A stretch of DNA of 13,499 nt from positions 1-13,499 of the forward strand of contig JBFMBG010000082.1 in the NCBI GenBank assembly GCA_040755215.1, read 5' to 3'. This DNA comes from JAIMBK01 sp040755215 (GTDB lineage Bacteria; Bacillota; Desulfotomaculia; Desulfotomaculales; Nap2-2B). The notes under the pieces were generated by a model. The model had not been told where the DNA came from. It saw nothing but the letters and a program-made list of their open reading frames with translations, and ran no database searches. Of this stretch, positions 1 through 6,575 are shown piece after piece. The position numbers and the translations under genes were made by a program. Position 1 is the stretch's first letter. The number at the start of each line of letters is the position of its first letter.

Positions 1-819
1 AAAACCGGCGCGCCGGTGGGACGGGTGAAAGAAAACGACGCCATCATTTTTTATAATTTTCGCCCGGACCGGGCCAGGCAGCTTACCCGGGCCTTTGTGG
101 ACGAAGAATTTACGGGGTTTGCGCGTCCCGTAAACCGCCCCCGGGTGCATTTCACCTGCATGACTCTTTACGACAAAACAATCCAGGCGCCGGTTGCTTT
201 TGCACCCCACGATTTAAAGAACACCCTCGGCGAAGTGCTGAGCGCGCACGGGATAAGGCAACTGCGGCTGGCGGAAACGGAAAAGTACGCGCATGTAACC
301 TTCTTTTTTAACGGGGGGGTGGAAACGCCGTTTCCCGGTGAAGACAGACTGCTGATTCCTTCCCCGAAGGTAGCCACCTACGATCAAAAACCGGAAATGA
401 GCGCGCCGGAAGTAACGGAAGCCTTTCTGGACAGGCTGGCTTCCGGCAAGTACCAGGTGATCATTATGAATTACGCCAATGCTGACATGGTTGGGCACAC
501 CGGCGATCTGGCGGCGGCGACGAAAGCAATCGAAACCGTCGACAAGTGCCTGGGCAAATTGGTCAAGGCGGTGCTGGCTAAAAAGGGTGTGGTGTTAATT
601 ACCGCCGACCACGGCAACGCCGACGAAATGCTGGACGAGCACAGCGGTTCCCACACCGCCCACACCAATAATCCGGCGCCGTTTATTTTAATTAACCAGG
701 ATTTAAACAGTGTCCGCCTGCGCCCCGGCCGGTTGGAGGACATTGCCCCCACAATATTGAGCATTCTGGACCTTCCCCAGCCCCCGGAGATGACCGGCAG
801 GCCACTGTTTGCTGAGTAA
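1..819 (+). CDS. gpmI: 2,3-bisphosphoglycerate-independent phosphoglycerate mutase, 3' part
   Basis: This is the C-terminal 272 residues of the cofactor-independent phosphoglycerate mutase, which interconverts 3- and 2-phosphoglycerate in glycolysis and gluconeogenesis in the cytoplasm. The frame is open from base 1, so the start and roughly the first half (family length about 510 residues) lie outside the window. The GTG at 16 is internal. Visible hallmarks are FNFRPDRA-like YNFRPDRARQ, then NYANADMVGHTG, whose Asp and His are metal ligands in the family, then ITADHGNAD, and the HTAHTNNPAPF block, which holds another metal-binding His. The protein ends normally with EMTGRPLF. Eno follows 72 nt downstream on the same strand and catalyses the next glycolytic step, so the two are probably co-transcribed. 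Identification is firm. No frameshift is seen. Confidence 0.96.
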   Translation, partial: KTGAPVGRVKENDAIIFYNFRPDRARQLTRAFVDEEFTGFARPVNRPRVHFTCMTLYDKTIQAPVAFAPHDLKNTLGEVLSAHGIRQLRLAETEKYAHVTFFFNGGVETPFPGEDRLLIPSPKVATYDQKPEMSAPEVTEAFLDRLASGKYQVIIMNYANADMVGHTGDLAAATKAIETVDKCLGKLVKAVLAKKGVVLITADHGNADEMLDEHSGSHTAHTNNPAPFILINQDLNSVRLRPGRLEDIAPTILSILDLPQPPEMTGRPLFAE

Positions 820-841
820 GCGTCAGACATATTAAAAAATT

Positions 842-891
842 TAAGGAGGCGAAAGGGTACCGTTAAAAGGGAACTTAGCGGTACAAAAAAG
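842..891 (+). promoter_or_regulatory. eno ribosome-binding site separated from ATG by a hairpin
   Basis: A strong Shine-Dalgarno (AAGGAGG, 843-849) lies 42 nt before the eno ATG, too far for a normal linear spacer. Between them, GTACCGTTAA (857-866) can pair with TTAGCGGTAC (875-884). This gives a 10-bp stem with one G-U pair and an 8-nt loop. Folding leaves only 7 + 7 unpaired bases between the Shine-Dalgarno and the ATG. No in-frame ATG, GTG or TTG exists between 850 and 891, so an earlier start is excluded. The loop contains AAGGG, which is 20 nt from the ATG and a poorer alternative. The pairing is seen directly. The role in bringing the site close to the start is inferred. Confidence 0.55.
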
Positions 892-2175
892 ATGACAACG
901 ATCGTGGAAGTAATTGCGCGCGAGATTCTGGACTCGCGGGGGAATCCCACCGTAGAAGTAGACGTGATTCTTGAAGACGGCTCTTTGGGCCGGGCGGCCG
1001 TTCCTTCCGGAGCATCTACCGGCGCTAACGAGGCGCTCGAGTTGCGCGACAACGACCCCGGGCGGTATCTGGGCCGGGGGGTTAAGAAGGCTGTGGAAAA
1101 CGTTAACGAAATTATCGCTCCGGAACTAATTGGTCTGGACGCTGCTGATCAGATTACTCTGGACAAGACCTTGCTCGACCTCGACGGCACCCCTAATAAA
1201 AGCAAGCTCGGCGCCAACGCAATTTTAGGGGTTTCCCTGGCCTGTGCAAAGGCGGCCGCTCAATCGGCCGGCCTGCCGCTCTACCGTTACCTGGGCGGTT
1301 GTCACGCCAGGAAACTACCCGTGCCCATGATGAATATCTTAAACGGCGGCAAGCATGCTGATAACAACATCGACATCCAGGAATTTATGATTATGCCTGT
1401 AGGGGCGGGTAGTTTTGCCAGCGCCTTGCAGATGGGGGCCGAAGTCTTTCACCATTTGAAAAGGGTGCTCAAACAAAGGGGTTTGAACACGGCAGTCGGC
1501 GACGAGGGAGGCTTTGCCCCCAACTTGAATTCGAGCGAGGAAGCCCTGGCGGTGATTGTCGAGGCCATTAAAGCGGCCGGCTACCGCCCGGGCGAGGAAG
1601 TGGCCCTGGCCCTGGACCCGGCGGCCACGGAATTTTACAAAGAAGGGCGCTATCTGCTGGAGGGAAGAGCTTTAACCTCCACGGAAATGGTCGAATTTTA
1701 CGCCTCTTTGGTGGACAGGTATCCTATTCTTTCCATTGAAGACGGTCTGGCCGAAGATGACTGGGAGGGCTGGCGGGAGCTTACCCGCCACTTGGCCGGA
1801 AAAGTGCAACTGGTGGGTGACGATATCTTCGTGACCAATACGGAGCTGCTGGCAAAAGGAATTCAGATGGGCGTGGCCAACTCCATTTTAATTAAAGTAA
1901 ACCAAATCGGGACCCTCACCCAAACCTTTGCGGCCATTGAAATGGCCCAGCGGGCCGGTTATACGGCAGTGATCAGCCACCGGTCGGGGGAGACGGAAGA
2001 CACCTTTATAGCCGATCTTGTGGTTGCCGTTAACGCGGGCCTGATTAAAACGGGTGCCCCTTCCCGCACCGACCGCGTAGCCAAGTACAACCAGTTGCTC
2101 CGCATTGAAGAAGATCTTGGCGAAGCGGCAATCTACCCGGGAAGGACTTCTTTATCCTGTCTGCGGAATATCTAA
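892..2175 (+). CDS. eno: Enolase (phosphopyruvate hydratase)
   Basis: Enolase of 427 residues, usual length for the family. It converts 2-phosphoglycerate to phosphoenolpyruvate with Mg2+ in the cytoplasm. The N terminus MTTIVEVIAREILDSRGNPT is the canonical enolase start and fixes the ATG at 892. Further hallmarks are GASTGANEALELRD, the GDEGGFAPN block with the family's catalytic Glu, metal ligands in ALDPAATEF, SIEDGLAEDDW and VGDDIFVTN, the catalytic Lys in ILIKVNQIGT, and the signature SHRSGETEDTFIADL. The C-terminal tail after AIYPGR (TSLSCLRNI) departs from the more common FYNL-type ending, but it follows the last conserved block and should not affect activity. It sits directly downstream of gpmI, as in many Firmicutes glycolytic operons. 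Its ribosome site is unusually placed (842-891). Confidence 0.98.
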   Translation: MTTIVEVIAREILDSRGNPTVEVDVILEDGSLGRAAVPSGASTGANEALELRDNDPGRYLGRGVKKAVENVNEIIAPELIGLDAADQITLDKTLLDLDGTPNKSKLGANAILGVSLACAKAAAQSAGLPLYRYLGGCHARKLPVPMMNILNGGKHADNNIDIQEFMIMPVGAGSFASALQMGAEVFHHLKRVLKQRGLNTAVGDEGGFAPNLNSSEEALAVIVEAIKAAGYRPGEEVALALDPAATEFYKEGRYLLEGRALTSTEMVEFYASLVDRYPILSIEDGLAEDDWEGWRELTRHLAGKVQLVGDDIFVTNTELLAKGIQMGVANSILIKVNQIGTLTQTFAAIEMAQRAGYTAVISHRSGETEDTFIADLVVAVNAGLIKTGAPSRTDRVAKYNQLLRIEEDLGEAAIYPGRTSLSCLRNI

Positions 2176-2261
2176 AAGGTCCGCGCGGAAAAGCTTACGG
2201 GACAAAAATCTCCGGGGGGAAGGATTGGCTGATGCCGCCGGCTGCGCCATCCCGGATAGGG

Positions 2262-2310
2262 AAAGGAATAAAATAAGCGAGTGCCGGTTCTAAGTGCCCC
2301 CGGCACTCGC
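2262..2310 (-). terminator. Hairpin with T-rich tail on the minus strand
   Basis: GCGAGTGCCGG (2277-2287) and CCGGCACTCGC (2300-2310) form a perfect 11-bp GC-rich stem with a 12-nt loop. Read on the minus strand, the stem is followed by TTATTTTATTCC, a broken U-tract, so it would end transcription of the 42-residue ORF at 2357-2485. On the plus strand the sequence after the stem is GC-rich and lacks a T-run, so termination of eno transcripts here would be weaker or depend on another factor. The rest of the stretch between eno and the small ORF shows nothing I can name. Confidence 0.6.
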
Positions 2311-2356
2311 GCGCCGGGTACAAAATTCTCTTTAACTCAGGAAGAACTTGCTGGTT

Positions 2357-2485
2357 TTAGAAAATAGCGATCAACACACCGGCCACCAGCACTAGAAAGC
2401 CTAAAATGGCCACGACAACCCCCAAAGCAAATTCAAGCGTGGTGGTGGCGCTGGGTTTGATGTTGAGTTCCCGGGTATCGGCCAT
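2357..2485 (-). CDS. Small single-span membrane protein, 42 residues, unknown function
   Basis: An ORF of 42 codons with a good start: ATG at 2485 preceded by AAAGGGGG and a 7-nt ATTTTTT spacer. The first 15 residues are polar (MADTRELNIKPSATT). The rest, from about residue 17 to the C terminus, is one continuous hydrophobic helix (LEFALGVVVAILGFLVLVAG and onward) with no charged residue after Glu18. It would span the membrane once with the C terminus buried or just outside. It is not SecG, which often follows eno but has two spans and about 75 residues. It is flanked by a terminator-like hairpin downstream and a perfect inverted repeat upstream, which supports an independent small gene. I do not recognise a family. 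The glycosyltransferase upstream is on the same strand, 86 nt away, so co-transcription is possible. Confidence 0.6.
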   Translation of the reverse strand: MADTRELNIKPSATTTLEFALGVVVAILGFLVLVAGVLIAIF

Positions 2486-2500
2486 AAAAAATCCCCCTTT

Positions 2501-2538
2501 CCTGGATGGTCTTATTCTATGATACGTAACCATCCAGG
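2501..2538. repeat. Perfect 10-bp inverted repeat upstream of the small membrane ORF
   Basis: CCTGGATGGT (2501-2510) and ACCATCCAGG (2529-2538) are exact reverse complements around an 18-nt AT-rich centre. On the minus strand this lies between the glycosyltransferase stop and the ribosome site of the 42-residue ORF. It could be a terminator for the glycosyltransferase (the T-run comes only 9 nt after the stem, inside the next ribosome site), a 5'-leader hairpin, or an operator. The sequence does not decide between these. Confidence 0.5.
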
Positions 2539-2571
2539 TATATGTTACCAGGGGAGGATTATTTTCTTAAC

Positions 2572-3783
2572 TCAGCTCCTTCCCGGCTGGGTTTGTTTCC
2601 TTAAAAAGTCGTAGGAAATGTTGCGGACGTGCTTGGTGTGGTTCCAGTCTTTGTGGTTGCGGAAAATGAAGCCGGCAAAAGCGATGGGAATCCAGGTTAA
2701 TGTAAAGAAGGGGTAATAAAGCAACCATAAAAACGTTTTCCAGGGCGCTTTTTCCAAGAGGAGGGCAAGTCCCAGATATAGGTATTGAATGGCGAAGCTC
2801 ACTCCAAACCAGTAGAAACTCAGCAGTTGCGGATGGATAAGAAAAGACAAAAGCAGGGTAATCCCCAGGCCCATTGTGTAATACGGTTGCAGTAAATAAA
2901 GGGCCCCGTCGATCATTTTAAAGTTCCGGTTTAAAATGCCGGCCCAGAAAAGCTTTAAAAAGTACTGGTTGGCCACGCTGCAATGCCCCTGCATCCAGCG
3001 CTGGCGTTGGCGCCAGGATTGTTTTAAGGTGAGCGGTTTTTCATCGTAAACAACTGCGTCATGTGCCCAGTTTACCCGCAAGTTGCATAACAAAGCCTTA
3101 GTCTGGAACTCCAGATCTTCGGTCAGTGAGGTCATTCCCCAGCCGAATTTTTTCAATACGCTGGTTTCGATGCACATGCCCGTACCACCAAGGGCGCAGG
3201 AAAGTCCCAGATTATACTTAGCCAGCTGCCAGAACCTGTTAGTGATTAGATAACCTACGCAAATAGAACGCGAAACCCAGGTGTCGTCCGGATTTTTTGT
3301 GTCCAGATAACCCTGGATGATTTGTTCTCCGCGGTTCAGGCGGCAATTCATGATTGTTAAAAAGTTGGAAGAAATCAAGTTATCGGCGTCCAGGACCAGA
3401 ACGGCGTCAAATTTGCGCGGCAGGGAAAAAATCTTTTTGAAACCGTATTCTAAGGCGTACCCTTTCCCTTTCTGGGTTTTGTTATAGCGCTCAAATACTG
3501 TGGCATTAAGCGAACGGGCTATTTTTGCGGTGTTATCCGTGCAGTTGTCGGCGATTACAAAAACCTCAAACAACTCTCTGGGATATTTAAGTTGCCATAT
3601 GCTTTTGAGGAGTTCTCCAATCACCTTCTCTTCATTGTGGGCGGCGATTACGATGGCAAACGATTTGGTCGGCGGTTCCAGGTATTCCTCTCGTTTCTTG
3701 CGTAAGGAAAAGATCGATATGGTGACGTAATAAAGGGTGATCATCGACAGAACGGTTTGAAAAAAAGCAAGTGATTCATCCAT
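2572..3783 (-). CDS. Membrane-anchored family 2 glycosyltransferase (BcsA/NodC-like)
   Basis: A GT2-family inverting glycosyltransferase of 403 residues, with the active site on the cytoplasmic face of the membrane. I chose ATG 3783, which has GGAGGA with a 7-nt spacer. The frame extends 24 codons upstream to a TTG without a ribosome site. Order of parts: N-terminal membrane helix (about residues 5-25), GT-A fold beginning FAIVIAAHNEEKVIGELL, FVIADNCTDNT, the DxD metal and nucleotide-sugar site in VLVLDADN, the TED motif in SLTEDLEF, and QRQRW, the QxxRW acceptor/processivity motif. Hydrophobic helices follow in the last third. DxD, TED and QxxRW together suggest a polysaccharide- or glycan-building enzyme of the cellulose/hyaluronan/chitin synthase type. 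No other polysaccharide genes are nearby, so donor sugar and product cannot be named. Base composition is clearly more AT-rich than that of the fad or glycolytic genes. Confidence 0.88.
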   Translation of the reverse strand: MDESLAFFQTVLSMITLYYVTISIFSLRKKREEYLEPPTKSFAIVIAAHNEEKVIGELLKSIWQLKYPRELFEVFVIADNCTDNTAKIARSLNATVFERYNKTQKGKGYALEYGFKKIFSLPRKFDAVLVLDADNLISSNFLTIMNCRLNRGEQIIQGYLDTKNPDDTWVSRSICVGYLITNRFWQLAKYNLGLSCALGGTGMCIETSVLKKFGWGMTSLTEDLEFQTKALLCNLRVNWAHDAVVYDEKPLTLKQSWRQRQRWMQGHCSVANQYFLKLFWAGILNRNFKMIDGALYLLQPYYTMGLGITLLLSFLIHPQLLSFYWFGVSFAIQYLYLGLALLLEKAPWKTFLWLLYYPFFTLTWIPIAFAGFIFRNHKDWNHTKHVRNISYDFLRKQTQPGRS

Positions 3784-3834
3784 CAACTCTTCCTCCAAGG
3801 CAGAAATGTTAGTGGTGATCACCGTCTTCCAATA

Positions 3835-3863
3835 ATAGTATACTTTGTTGTCCAAAAGCGCAA
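3835..3863 (-). promoter_or_regulatory. Possible promoter for the glycosyltransferase
   Basis: On the minus strand TTGCGC (3858-3863) and TACTAT (3835-3840) are 17 nt apart, about 50 nt before the chosen start at 3783. The -35 matches only the TTG half of the consensus. If real, it lies in the 98-nt gap after fadR and would let the glycosyltransferase be transcribed apart from it. No clear terminator is seen after fadR. Confidence 0.3.
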
Positions 3864-3881
3864 GAGTTTTTTAAAACATTT

Positions 3882-4487
3882 TTATAAGTTTTTCCAAACT
3901 GTCTTTTTACTTAAAGCGTGGGCCAGCAAATCAAATACTGCCGGCGCCTGCCCGGAGAGACTGGATGGTCTTTGGGCCATCACCCAGCAGGTGGCTACCT
4001 CGTCCATTGCGCCGAAGATTACCTGCCTGGTCAGGTGAACATTAAGGCTTTCTCTGAATAATCCCTTTGCCACCCCTTCCGAAACGATTTCTTCAATAAG
4101 CCGGTAATACCCCTTTAGGGGTTCCGCTATCCGCTTGCGGATTGACGGGTGGGATTGGCGCAATTGCACCTGCAAAACAGCCGCCAGGTAACGGTTTGCT
4201 TCTAATTTTGAGAAGTGCAGCTGAATCAACAGTTTAAGCTTTTCCAGGGGATCTTCCGTTTTTTGCAGTTCTTCGCGAACCAGGGCGATATATTCGCCCA
4301 TTTTATCTTTAAAGATAGAAATTAAAACATCCTCTTTATTTTGAAAATACAAGTAAATAGTGCCTTCTGCTACGCCGGCTTCTTTCGCAATTTTGGAAAC
4401 CTGGGCGTTGTGGTAACCGTGTTCGGCAATTACTTTTATGGCGGCTTCAATAATCGCCTGATATTTATCCTTTGTTTTTTTAGACAC
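3882..4487 (-). CDS. fadR: TetR-family fatty-acid-degradation regulator, FadR-like
   Basis: A TetR-type repressor of 201 residues. The GTG at 4487 is preferred because GAGGAGAG lies 7 nt upstream. The frame continues 15 codons further into repeat DNA without a better start. The N-terminal DNA-binding domain reads KYQAIIEAAIKVIAEHGYHN, then the helix-turn-helix VSKIAKEAGVAEGTIYLYFQ (about 30-49) and NKEDVLISIFKDKMGEYI. This block and the C-terminal RQVIFGAMDEVATCWVM closely resemble what I remember of Bacillus subtilis FadR (YsiA), which represses beta-oxidation genes and is released by long-chain acyl-CoA. The C-terminal half should be the ligand and dimer domain. The fadNAE operon is next door and carries an operator of the matching type. 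Its own ribosome site lies in a 51-bp repeat copy. The TetR call is firm. The FadR assignment is strong by similarity and context. Confidence 0.88.
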   Translation of the reverse strand: MSKKTKDKYQAIIEAAIKVIAEHGYHNAQVSKIAKEAGVAEGTIYLYFQNKEDVLISIFKDKMGEYIALVREELQKTEDPLEKLKLLIQLHFSKLEANRYLAAVLQVQLRQSHPSIRKRIAEPLKGYYRLIEEIVSEGVAKGLFRESLNVHLTRQVIFGAMDEVATCWVMAQRPSSLSGQAPAVFDLLAHALSKKTVWKNL

Positions 4488-4496
4488 AACTATACT

Positions 4497-4547
4497 CTCC
4501 TCAGAAAATAGAGGCACAAAGGCAACAGGCACAAAGGCACAAAGGGA
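4497..4547. repeat. 51-bp direct repeat, copy 1, containing the fadR ribosome site
   Basis: This begins CTCCTCAGAAAATAGAGGCA and ends with three GGCACAAAG-type units. It is 50/51 identical to 4611-4661, 114 bp away. On the minus strand its end supplies the GAGGAG Shine-Dalgarno of fadR. Confidence 0.9.
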
Positions 4548-4559
4548 AATATGCCTGCC

Positions 4560-4604
4560 CTAGGCCTCATTTTCATTTTTAATGACGGGAACGAACGTTC
4601 CCAT
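4560..4604 (-). CDS. Possible 14-codon leader minicistron upstream of fadR
   Basis: ATG at 4604 follows the GAGGAG carried by repeat copy 2 with a 6-nt spacer and opens a 14-codon frame, MGTFVPVIKNENEA, ending in TAG at 4560. The ribosome site is as good as that of fadR because it is the same duplicated sequence. The ORF may be a leader peptide, a decayed gene start captured by the repeat, or chance. No codon bias argument is possible at this length. The ATG sits next to the palindrome at 4587-4602, which could hide it when folded. Confidence 0.25.
   Translation of the reverse strand: MGTFVPVIKNENEA
4587..4602. repeat. 16-bp palindrome GGGAACG-AA-CGTTCCC
   Basis: Two perfect 7-bp arms around AA, lying between the two 51-bp repeat copies and beside the ATG of the possible minicistron. 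It may be an operator or part of the repeat insertion. It does not resemble the FadR-type operator found at fadN. Confidence 0.6.
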
Positions 4605-4610
4605 GGGGAA

Positions 4611-4661
4611 CTCCTCAGAAAATAGAGGCACAAAGGCAACAGGCACAGAGGCACAAAGGGA
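4611..4661. repeat. 51-bp direct repeat, copy 2
   Basis: Matches 4497-4547 except for one A/G change in the second GGCACAAAG unit. Part of it (4641-4657) is also a perfect 17-bp inverted partner of 4743-4759, so the RNA could fold across the whole intergenic stretch. Confidence 0.9.
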
Positions 4662-4677
4662 TAAGAAACGGACGCGC

Positions 4678-4718
4678 TAAGATACAAAGGGAAACTATCG
4701 CTTTTACTTTGTGCCTTA
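4678..4718. repeat. Imperfect 12-bp hairpin downstream of fadE
   Basis: TAAGATACAAAG (4678-4689) pairs with CTTTGTGCCTTA (4707-4718) with one mismatch and one G-U pair, around a 17-nt loop. It lies about 60 nt after the fadE stop on the minus strand and might protect or end the fad transcript, but no T-run follows. Both arms belong to the GGCACAAAG/CTAAG repeat family. Confidence 0.4.
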
Positions 4719-4742
4719 GGGCCTGAATTACTTTCTCCTCTT

Positions 4743-4778
4743 TTTGTGCCTCTGTGCCTTTTGTGCCTTAAGTGCCTT
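4743..4778. repeat. Opposite-orientation array of TTTGTGCC units
   Basis: Four successive degenerate units (TTTGTGCC, TCTGTGCC, TTTTGTGCC, TTAAGTGCC) run up to the fadE stop codon. 4743-4759 is the exact reverse complement of 4641-4657. Together with 4497-4661 this makes an inverted arrangement of the same short unit across the fadR-fadE gap. Confidence 0.8.
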
Positions 4779-4779
4779 A

Positions 4780-6531
4780 TTAAACGACATATTTTTCGGC
4801 GGCCAGCATCCGTTCGGTGATTTGCCGGCGGAGCCGGATGAGGTCGCCGGGCTGGTATTTACAGAGTCGTTTGGCGACGGCCAGCTGAGTGTTCAACGTG
4901 TCCCCTGTGAAGAGGAAAGCCAGGGATTCCCGCGACCATTTCTCAAAAAGCGGGAAATTATCGTGAACGTAGCAGCGGGCCAGGTCCAGCTTGGCGGCGG
5001 CGGTATCCGGGTTGGCCTCCCAGGATTTGAGCGCCCTCAAGACGGCGCTTTCCATGGCGTAAATTTGAATTGCCAGATCGGCCAGGCACCCGATGATTTC
5101 CTGTTCGGCGGCCAGCTTATCGCCAAATTTTTGCATGGCCTGGCCGCCGAGCATTAAGAACAGCTTTTTCGCCCGGGCCAGCATGTCTCTTTCGGCCGCC
5201 AGCGGTTTCCCGTCGTCTTCCGGAAGGGCGGCGCGCAGGTCAAGAATTTCTTTGGCCAGCGCTTGCGCTGCGCCGATCAGCGGCAGGTGCCCTTTGAGCG
5301 CTTTACGCACCAGGGTGGCCGGGATGATCAACCGGTTGATTTCGTTGGTGCCTTCAAAGATCCGGTTAATCCGGGCGTCCCGGTAGAAACGCTCCGCCGG
5401 GTATTCTTGAATGTACCCGTAACCCCCGTAAATCTGGACCATCTCGTCCACGATGTAATCCAGCGCCTCGGAACCAAGTATTTTGCAAATGGAGCACTCG
5501 ATGACGTATTCTTCGATGGCGGCGGCTATTTCCGGGCCGGCCTGTTTGCCCAGCAGGGCTTCTTCAATGATCCCTGTCAGCCGGTAGACGGTGCTCTCGG
5601 CGGCATATGCTTTGGCTGCCATCTGGGCGAATTTATGCTGAATCAGGCCGAAGCGGGCGATGGGGGTGTTGAACTGCTGGCGCTGCATGGCGTACTGCAA
5701 AGCCAGGTTGATTGCCCGCCGGGCCGAGCCTATACAGCCCGCCCCCAGCTTAAGCCGCCCGATATTTAAAATGTTAAAGGCGATCACGTGGCCGCGCCCT
5801 ATTTCACCCAGGACGTTTTCTACCGGAACCTGGGCATCTTCAAAAATCAGGCTGCGGGTGGAAGAACCCTTGATGCCCATCTTTTTTTCCTCGGCGCCCA
5901 GGCTGAAACCCGGCGTATTTCTTTCCACGATAAAAGCGGTGAACTTTTGGCCGTCGACTTTGGCGTAAGTCGTAAACAGATCGGCGAAACCGGCGTTGGT
6001 AATAAAGATTTTCTCGCCGTTTAACAGATAGTGTTTACCATCGGGACTTAAGGTAGCCCTGGTCCGGGCGGCCAGAGCGTCGGAACCGGCACCGGGCTCA
6101 GTTAAGGCGTAGGCCCCGATGATTTTTCCGCTGGCCAGTCCGGGCAGGTAGCGTTTTTTCTGGTCTTCGTTGCCGAACAAAACGATGGGCAGGGAGCCGA
6201 TCCCCGTATGGTCGCCGTGGCCGACGGCGAAGGCGCCGACCGCCACATTTTCCGTGATGAGCATGGAAGCAATCTTGCCCAGGTCGGAACCGCCATATTC
6301 TTCCGGAATATCGGCCGAAAGCAGGCCCAATTCGCCTGCTTTTTCCAGGAGTTCGCGCATCAGCCCTTCTTTTTGCGCTTCCAGTTCGGCGTCGCGAGGG
6401 ATGACTTCCTTTTCGACAAAATCGGCCACTGTTTGGGCGATGAGCCGGTGTTCTTCGCTGAGGTCCTCGGGTGTGAAAACGTCCCCCGGGTTAATGCTTT
6501 CCAGTAAAAAGGCACCGCCTTTTTGCAGCAT
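4780..6531 (-). CDS. fadE: Acyl-CoA dehydrogenase, FadE type
   Basis: FAD-dependent acyl-CoA dehydrogenase of 583 residues, making trans-2-enoyl-CoA in the first beta-oxidation step and passing electrons to ETF. ATG 6531 follows AAAGGGG with a 7-nt spacer. The frame extends upstream into fadA's end, but without a matching N terminus. Parts: N-terminal helical domain (about 25-135), middle beta domain with YALTEPGAGSD (141-151) and KIFITNAG (174-181), C-terminal helical domain with YGGYGYIQEYPAERFYRD (368-385), then IFEGTNEI, whose Glu393 is the expected catalytic base. A further 170 residues follow, which standard 380-residue short-chain enzymes lack. This is the layout of VLCAD-like enzymes and of Bacillus FadE, so long-chain substrates are likely. 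It is the last gene of fadN-fadA-fadE, 44 nt after fadA. The Bacillus assignment comes from order and length. Confidence 0.93.
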   Translation of the reverse strand: MLQKGGAFLLESINPGDVFTPEDLSEEHRLIAQTVADFVEKEVIPRDAELEAQKEGLMRELLEKAGELGLLSADIPEEYGGSDLGKIASMLITENVAVGAFAVGHGDHTGIGSLPIVLFGNEDQKKRYLPGLASGKIIGAYALTEPGAGSDALAARTRATLSPDGKHYLLNGEKIFITNAGFADLFTTYAKVDGQKFTAFIVERNTPGFSLGAEEKKMGIKGSSTRSLIFEDAQVPVENVLGEIGRGHVIAFNILNIGRLKLGAGCIGSARRAINLALQYAMQRQQFNTPIARFGLIQHKFAQMAAKAYAAESTVYRLTGIIEEALLGKQAGPEIAAAIEEYVIECSICKILGSEALDYIVDEMVQIYGGYGYIQEYPAERFYRDARINRIFEGTNEINRLIIPATLVRKALKGHLPLIGAAQALAKEILDLRAALPEDDGKPLAAERDMLARAKKLFLMLGGQAMQKFGDKLAAEQEIIGCLADLAIQIYAMESAVLRALKSWEANPDTAAAKLDLARCYVHDNFPLFEKWSRESLAFLFTGDTLNTQLAVAKRLCKYQPGDLIRLRRQITERMLAAEKYVV

Positions 6532-6575
6532 GTTAATTCCCCTTTCCTTAAGAAAATAGTTTATGCCATAAAGGT

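Noticed and set aside
2105..2293. Plus-strand ORF overlapping the end of eno, considered as a frameshifted eno tail or a small gene
   Set aside because: Eno reads through its last conserved block (AIYPGR) in frame and stops normally. The overlapping frame lacks a ribosome site and runs into the terminator hairpin.
3784..3855. N-terminal extension of the glycosyltransferase to a TTG at 3855
   Set aside because: The TTG has no ribosome site, and the stretch holds a possible promoter. ATG 3783 has GGAGGA at 7 nt and keeps the first membrane helix whole.
4573..4585. TCATT-TTT-AATGA palindrome upstream of fadR, considered as a FadR autoregulatory box
   Set aside because: The half sites are short, the order is inverted relative to TGAATGA-n4-TCATTCA, and it lies in AT-rich DNA where such matches are common.
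4490..4687. Minus-strand 65-codon ORF with two FVPLCLLPLCLYFLR copies, looking like a repeat protein
   Set aside because: It is only the translation of the 51-bp DNA repeats in one frame. It has no ribosome site of its own and no codon evidence.
4744..5157. Plus-strand ORF of 137 codons opposite fadE
   Set aside because: Its start lies in the repeat array and the rest is the antisense shadow of fadE. Similar long antisense frames occur across fadE, fadA and fadN because of their high GC content.
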